DNA of 64,000 bases from Streptomyces meridianus (lineage in GTDB: Bacteria; Actinomycetota; Actinomycetes; Streptomycetales; Streptomycetaceae): the NCBI RefSeq assembly GCF_023703325.1, contig NZ_JAMQGM010000002.1:62001-126000 (forward strand), given 5' to 3'. Below, piece after piece: positions 61,651 to 64,000 of this stretch; within the stretch, counting starts at the first letter, position 1, and every line of letters starts with the position of its first letter. The notes beneath the pieces are model-generated. The model searched no databases. It saw nothing but the letters and a program-made list of their open reading frames with translations, and was not told the DNA's origin. Made by a program: the position numbers and the translations under genes.

Positions 61651-63285
61651 CTGACTACGTTCAGAGATCTCGGGATCCTCCCCGAGACAGCCGAGGCTCT
61701 CGAGGCCGTCGGCATCACGTCCCCGTTCCCCATCCAGGAGATGACGCTCCCGGTCGCACTGTCCGGCAGTGACGTCATCGGCCAGGCCAAGACCGGCACC
61801 GGCAAGACCCTCGGATTCGGTCTGCCGCTCCTCGAGCGTGTCGTCGTCCCCGCGGACGTCGAGGCAGGCCGGGCCCGTCCCGAGCAGCTGACCGACGCCC
61901 CCCAGGCACTGGTCGTGGTCCCTACCCGCGAGCTGTGCCAGCAGGTCACCAACGACCTGCTGACCGCCGGCAAGGTGCGCAACGTCCGGGTGACCGCGAT
62001 CTACGGCGGCCGCGCGTACGAGCCCCAGGTCGAGGCGCTGAAGAAGGGCGTCGACGTCATCGTCGGCACCCCGGGCCGGCTGCTCGACCTGGCGGGTCAG
62101 AAGAAGCTGAGCCTGTCCTCGGTCAGGGCCCTGGTCCTGGACGAGGCCGACGAGATGCTCGACCTCGGCTTCCTGCCCGACGTCGAGAAGATCATCCAGC
62201 TGCTGCCGGCCAAGCGTCAGACCATGCTCTTCTCGGCGACCATGCCCGGCGCGGTCATCTCGCTCGCGCGGCGCTACATGTCGCAGCCCACGCACATCCG
62301 CGCCACCGCGCCGGACGACGAGGGCCAGACCGTCGCCAACACCACCCAGCACGTCTTCCGCGCGCACTCCATGGACAAGCCGGAGCTCGTCTCCCGCATC
62401 CTCCAGGCCAAGGGCCGCGGGCTCGCGATGATCTTCTGCCGTACCAAGCGGACCGCCGCGGACATCGCCGATCAGCTCGCGCGTCGTGGCTTCGCCTCCG
62501 GCGCGGTGCACGGCGACCTCGGCCAGGGCGCCCGCGAGCAGGCGCTGCGCGCCTTCCGCAACGGCAAGGTGGACGTCCTCGTGTGCACAGACGTCGCCGC
62601 TCGCGGCATCGACGTCGACGGCGTGACCCACGTGGTCAACTACCAGTCCCCCGAGGACGAGAAGACCTACCTGCACCGCATCGGCCGCACCGGCCGCGCG
62701 GGCCGGTCGGGCACGGCCGTCACGCTGGTCGACTGGGACGACATCCCGCGCTGGAAGCTCATCAACAAGGCGCTGGACCTGCCGTTCGACGAGCCGGAGG
62801 AGACGTACTCCACGTCGGCGCACCTGTACGCGCTGCTCGAGATCCCCGAGGGCACGAAGGGCATACTGCCGCGCGCCGAACGGACCCGTGCCGGTCTCGG
62901 CGCGGAGGAGATCGAGGACCTCGGCGAGACCGGGGGCCGGGGACGCCGCACCGGCCGCAGTGCAGCCGCTACGGCAGAGGCCCCCGCCCGGACACGCACG
63001 CCGCGCCAGCGGCGCCGCACCCGCCGGGGAGCCCCGGTGGAGGGCGAAGCCCAGCAGCAGGAGCCGGCGCACACCGATACCCCGGCCGGGAATGACGAGA
63101 GCGCTGCCCGTACGCCGCGCCGGCGCCGCCGCACCCGCGGCGGAGTCAAGCCCGCGGCGGAGCAGGGCGGCAATGCGCCGGTCCAGCCGGCAACCGCGGC
63201 CGAGGCGACCGAGCAGAAGCCGGCCCGCCGGCGCCGCCGCACCCGCAGTTCGGCGACGGCGGAGACCGGCTCCGCCGAGAGCTGA
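61651..63285 (+). CDS. DEAD-box RNA helicase (RhlE/DeaD-like)
   Basis: 544 residues from an apparent CTG start at 61651 (GAGG 8 bp upstream); no in-frame ATG, GTG or TTG lies between plausible leader sequence and the Q-motif, and the next ATG (61741) would delete it. Motor motifs: Q-motif GITSPFPIQEM (~21), AKTGTGKTLG (~46), PTRELCQQV, GTPGRLLDL, DEADEMLDLGF (~165), FSATMPG (~195), FCRTKRTA, DVAARGIDV and HRIGRTGRAGRSG (~345). The C-terminal ~130 residues contain three basic boxes (RQRRRTRRG, RRRRRTRGG, RRRRRTRSS) in a disordered tail for RNA binding. Role: RNA remodelling or ribosome assembly. Confidence 0.93.
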   Translation: MTTFRDLGILPETAEALEAVGITSPFPIQEMTLPVALSGSDVIGQAKTGTGKTLGFGLPLLERVVVPADVEAGRARPEQLTDAPQALVVVPTRELCQQVTNDLLTAGKVRNVRVTAIYGGRAYEPQVEALKKGVDVIVGTPGRLLDLAGQKKLSLSSVRALVLDEADEMLDLGFLPDVEKIIQLLPAKRQTMLFSATMPGAVISLARRYMSQPTHIRATAPDDEGQTVANTTQHVFRAHSMDKPELVSRILQAKGRGLAMIFCRTKRTAADIADQLARRGFASGAVHGDLGQGAREQALRAFRNGKVDVLVCTDVAARGIDVDGVTHVVNYQSPEDEKTYLHRIGRTGRAGRSGTAVTLVDWDDIPRWKLINKALDLPFDEPEETYSTSAHLYALLEIPEGTKGILPRAERTRAGLGAEEIEDLGETGGRGRRTGRSAAATAEAPARTRTPRQRRRTRRGAPVEGEAQQQEPAHTDTPAGNDESAARTPRRRRRTRGGVKPAAEQGGNAPVQPATAAEATEQKPARRRRRTRSSATAETGSAES

Positions 63286-63298
63286 GGCGTTTTCCGTC

Positions 63299-63352
63299 CG
63301 CGGCAAGGGTCCCGGACACCGGCGGTCGCCGGCGTCCGGGACCCTTGCCGCG
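63299..63352 (+). terminator. Long hairpin terminator after the DEAD-box gene
   Basis: Perfect 19-bp stem CGCGGCAAGGGTCCCGGAC / GTCCGGGACCCTTGCCGCG with an inner CCGGC/GCCGG stem, 13 bp after the stop. No U-run. Confidence 0.92.
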
Positions 63353-63398
63353 CCACGACACAGACGGAGGCGGCCGCGGCGGACGGGAAACGGGGCGC

Positions 63399-63404
63399 TA
63401 GCCT
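63399..63404 (+). promoter_or_regulatory. Putative -10 of a leaderless hydrolase gene
   Basis: TAGCCT exactly 6 nt before the ATG at 63411, with no ribosome site in between. Suggests transcription starting at the ATG. Confidence 0.45.
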
Positions 63405-63410
63405 CGCCTC

Positions 63411-64000
63411 ATGAGCAGGCCGCCGATCCTCACCCTCCCGGGCTGTGCCCGGGCGTACCGCCTCGAGACCACCCGCGGCACCTTCGCCGTGCACGAGTCG
63501 GTTCCGTCCGCCGGGTCGCCCCGGCGTGGAACGGCCCTGCTCGTGCCGGGCTTCACCGGCAGCAAGGAGGACTTCATCGCACTCCTGCAGCCGTTGACCG
63601 GTGCCGGGTACCGGGTGGTCGCGGTGGACGGCCGGGGGCAGCACGAGACGCCGGGGCCGTGGGACGAGTCCGCGTACGCGCAGTCCGAACTGGCGCTGGA
63701 CGTCCATGCGCAGGTTGCGGCGCTCGACGACGGGCCGGTCCACCTGCTGGGCCACTCGCTCGGCGGACTGATCTCACGGGCAGCCGTCCTGCTCGACGCG
63801 GCGCCCTTCCGGTCGTTCACCGTCATGAGTTCGGGCCCTGCGGCCATCAGCGAGTCGGAGCAGGGCCGCCTCGCGCTGCTGATCGAGGCCCTGTCCGGCA
63901 TCCCCGCGAGCGAGGGCCGGGAGTCGGGCATGGAGGCCGTCTGGCAGGCAATGCAGGCGATCGACCCGCCGGAGGACCTCGCCGAGGAGCGCGATGCGCA
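63411..64000 (+). CDS. Alpha/beta hydrolase, C-terminus beyond the window
   Basis: First 196 residues. LLVPGFTGSKEDFIALLQPL (oxyanion loop, ~45), VDGRGQHETPGP (~75) and nucleophile LLGHSLGGLISRA (~115) are clear; the acid and His lie beyond the edge. No signal peptide. Similar to small serine hydrolases of the RutD/lipase-like group; substrate unknown. Confidence 0.88.
   Translation, partial: MSRPPILTLPGCARAYRLETTRGTFAVHESVPSAGSPRRGTALLVPGFTGSKEDFIALLQPLTGAGYRVVAVDGRGQHETPGPWDESAYAQSELALDVHAQVAALDDGPVHLLGHSLGGLISRAAVLLDAAPFRSFTVMSSGPAAISESEQGRLALLIEALSGIPASEGRESGMEAVWQAMQAIDPPEDLAEERDA

Noticed and set aside
61403..61654. 83-codon ORF before the DEAD-box gene
   Set aside because: Third-position GC falls to about half in its second part and there is no good ribosome site; kept only as a possible leader frame.

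Overview
This window is chromosomal DNA of a Streptomyces-type actinomycete. The base composition is very GC-rich, coding frames have strong third-position GC, and GTG, TTG and even one apparent CTG start are used with purine-rich ribosome sites. The gene set is diagnostic: SigR with its zinc anti-sigma factor RsrA, the WhiB7-type regulator WblC, mycoredoxin, AdnA/AdnB helicase-nucleases, MoeZ, and DUF3152, DUF3107 and UPF0182 families. I see no prophage, insertion sequence, CRISPR array or biosynthetic megacluster. This is mostly core chromosome plus one accessory-looking polysaccharide operon.

Layout. 1-6.3 kb: a glutamine-rich secreted protein cut by the left edge, peptide deformylase, a TPR protein and two coupled membrane HD/HD-GYP proteins, all on the minus strand. 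6.6-9.4 kb: rsrA-sigR (with the SigR' upstream extension and a SigR promoter), a small hydrolase and an SRAP DNA-crosslink protein. 9.4-15.3 kb (plus strand): M50-like protease, aroA, rsgA, an SMR transporter, hisN, a CBS protein and the peroxide sensor catR. 15.4-17.8 kb: two identical initiator tRNA genes on the minus strand flank a 624-residue Sel1/TPR protein. 17.8-29.3 kb: UPF0182 membrane protein, PPA1309, PDZ-Lon protease YlbL, moaE, an SDR protein, zincin, Nudix, YgjP-like protease and a ThiF-like protein. 29.5-33.1 kb: wblC with a long attenuator leader, and uvrD2. 33.2-44.4 kb: mycoredoxin, nudC, M20 dipeptidase, adnB, adnA and an alkyltransferase-like DNA-repair protein. 44.5-50.6 kb: a pseudokinase-flippase fusion, a secreted peptidase and moeZ. 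50.6-55.6 kb: a tightly overlapped operon with a PelF-like glycosyltransferase, membrane protein, 35-residue small ORF, epimerase and spherulin-4-like (GH135-type) protein. 55.8-64 kb: DUF3152 metalloprotease, alpha/beta hydrolases, TetR, DUF3107, ferritin-like protein and a DEAD-box helicase.

How parts work together. A thiol-stress module is written into the DNA: perfect GGAAT-N18-GTT SigR promoters lie before sigR itself, mycoredoxin and moeZ, and catR adds peroxide sensing. An antibiotic-stress module is formed by the WblC-type promoter, a 19-codon upstream ORF, a 107-codon ORF and an intrinsic terminator just before wblC. DNA repair is dense: UvrD2, AdnA/AdnB, SRAP, an alkyltransferase-like protein and Nudix enzymes. 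From memory, much of 17.8-63 kb follows the gene order of Mycobacterium tuberculosis Rv3193c-Rv3211, so the core is an ancient actinobacterial block. The polysaccharide operon, the dipeptidase and the flippase fusion look inserted into it.

The strongest candidates for something under-described are the glutamine-rich exported protein, the PelF/spherulin-4 operon with its doubly coupled 35-residue ORF, the two-tier wblC leader, and the pseudokinase-flippase fusion.
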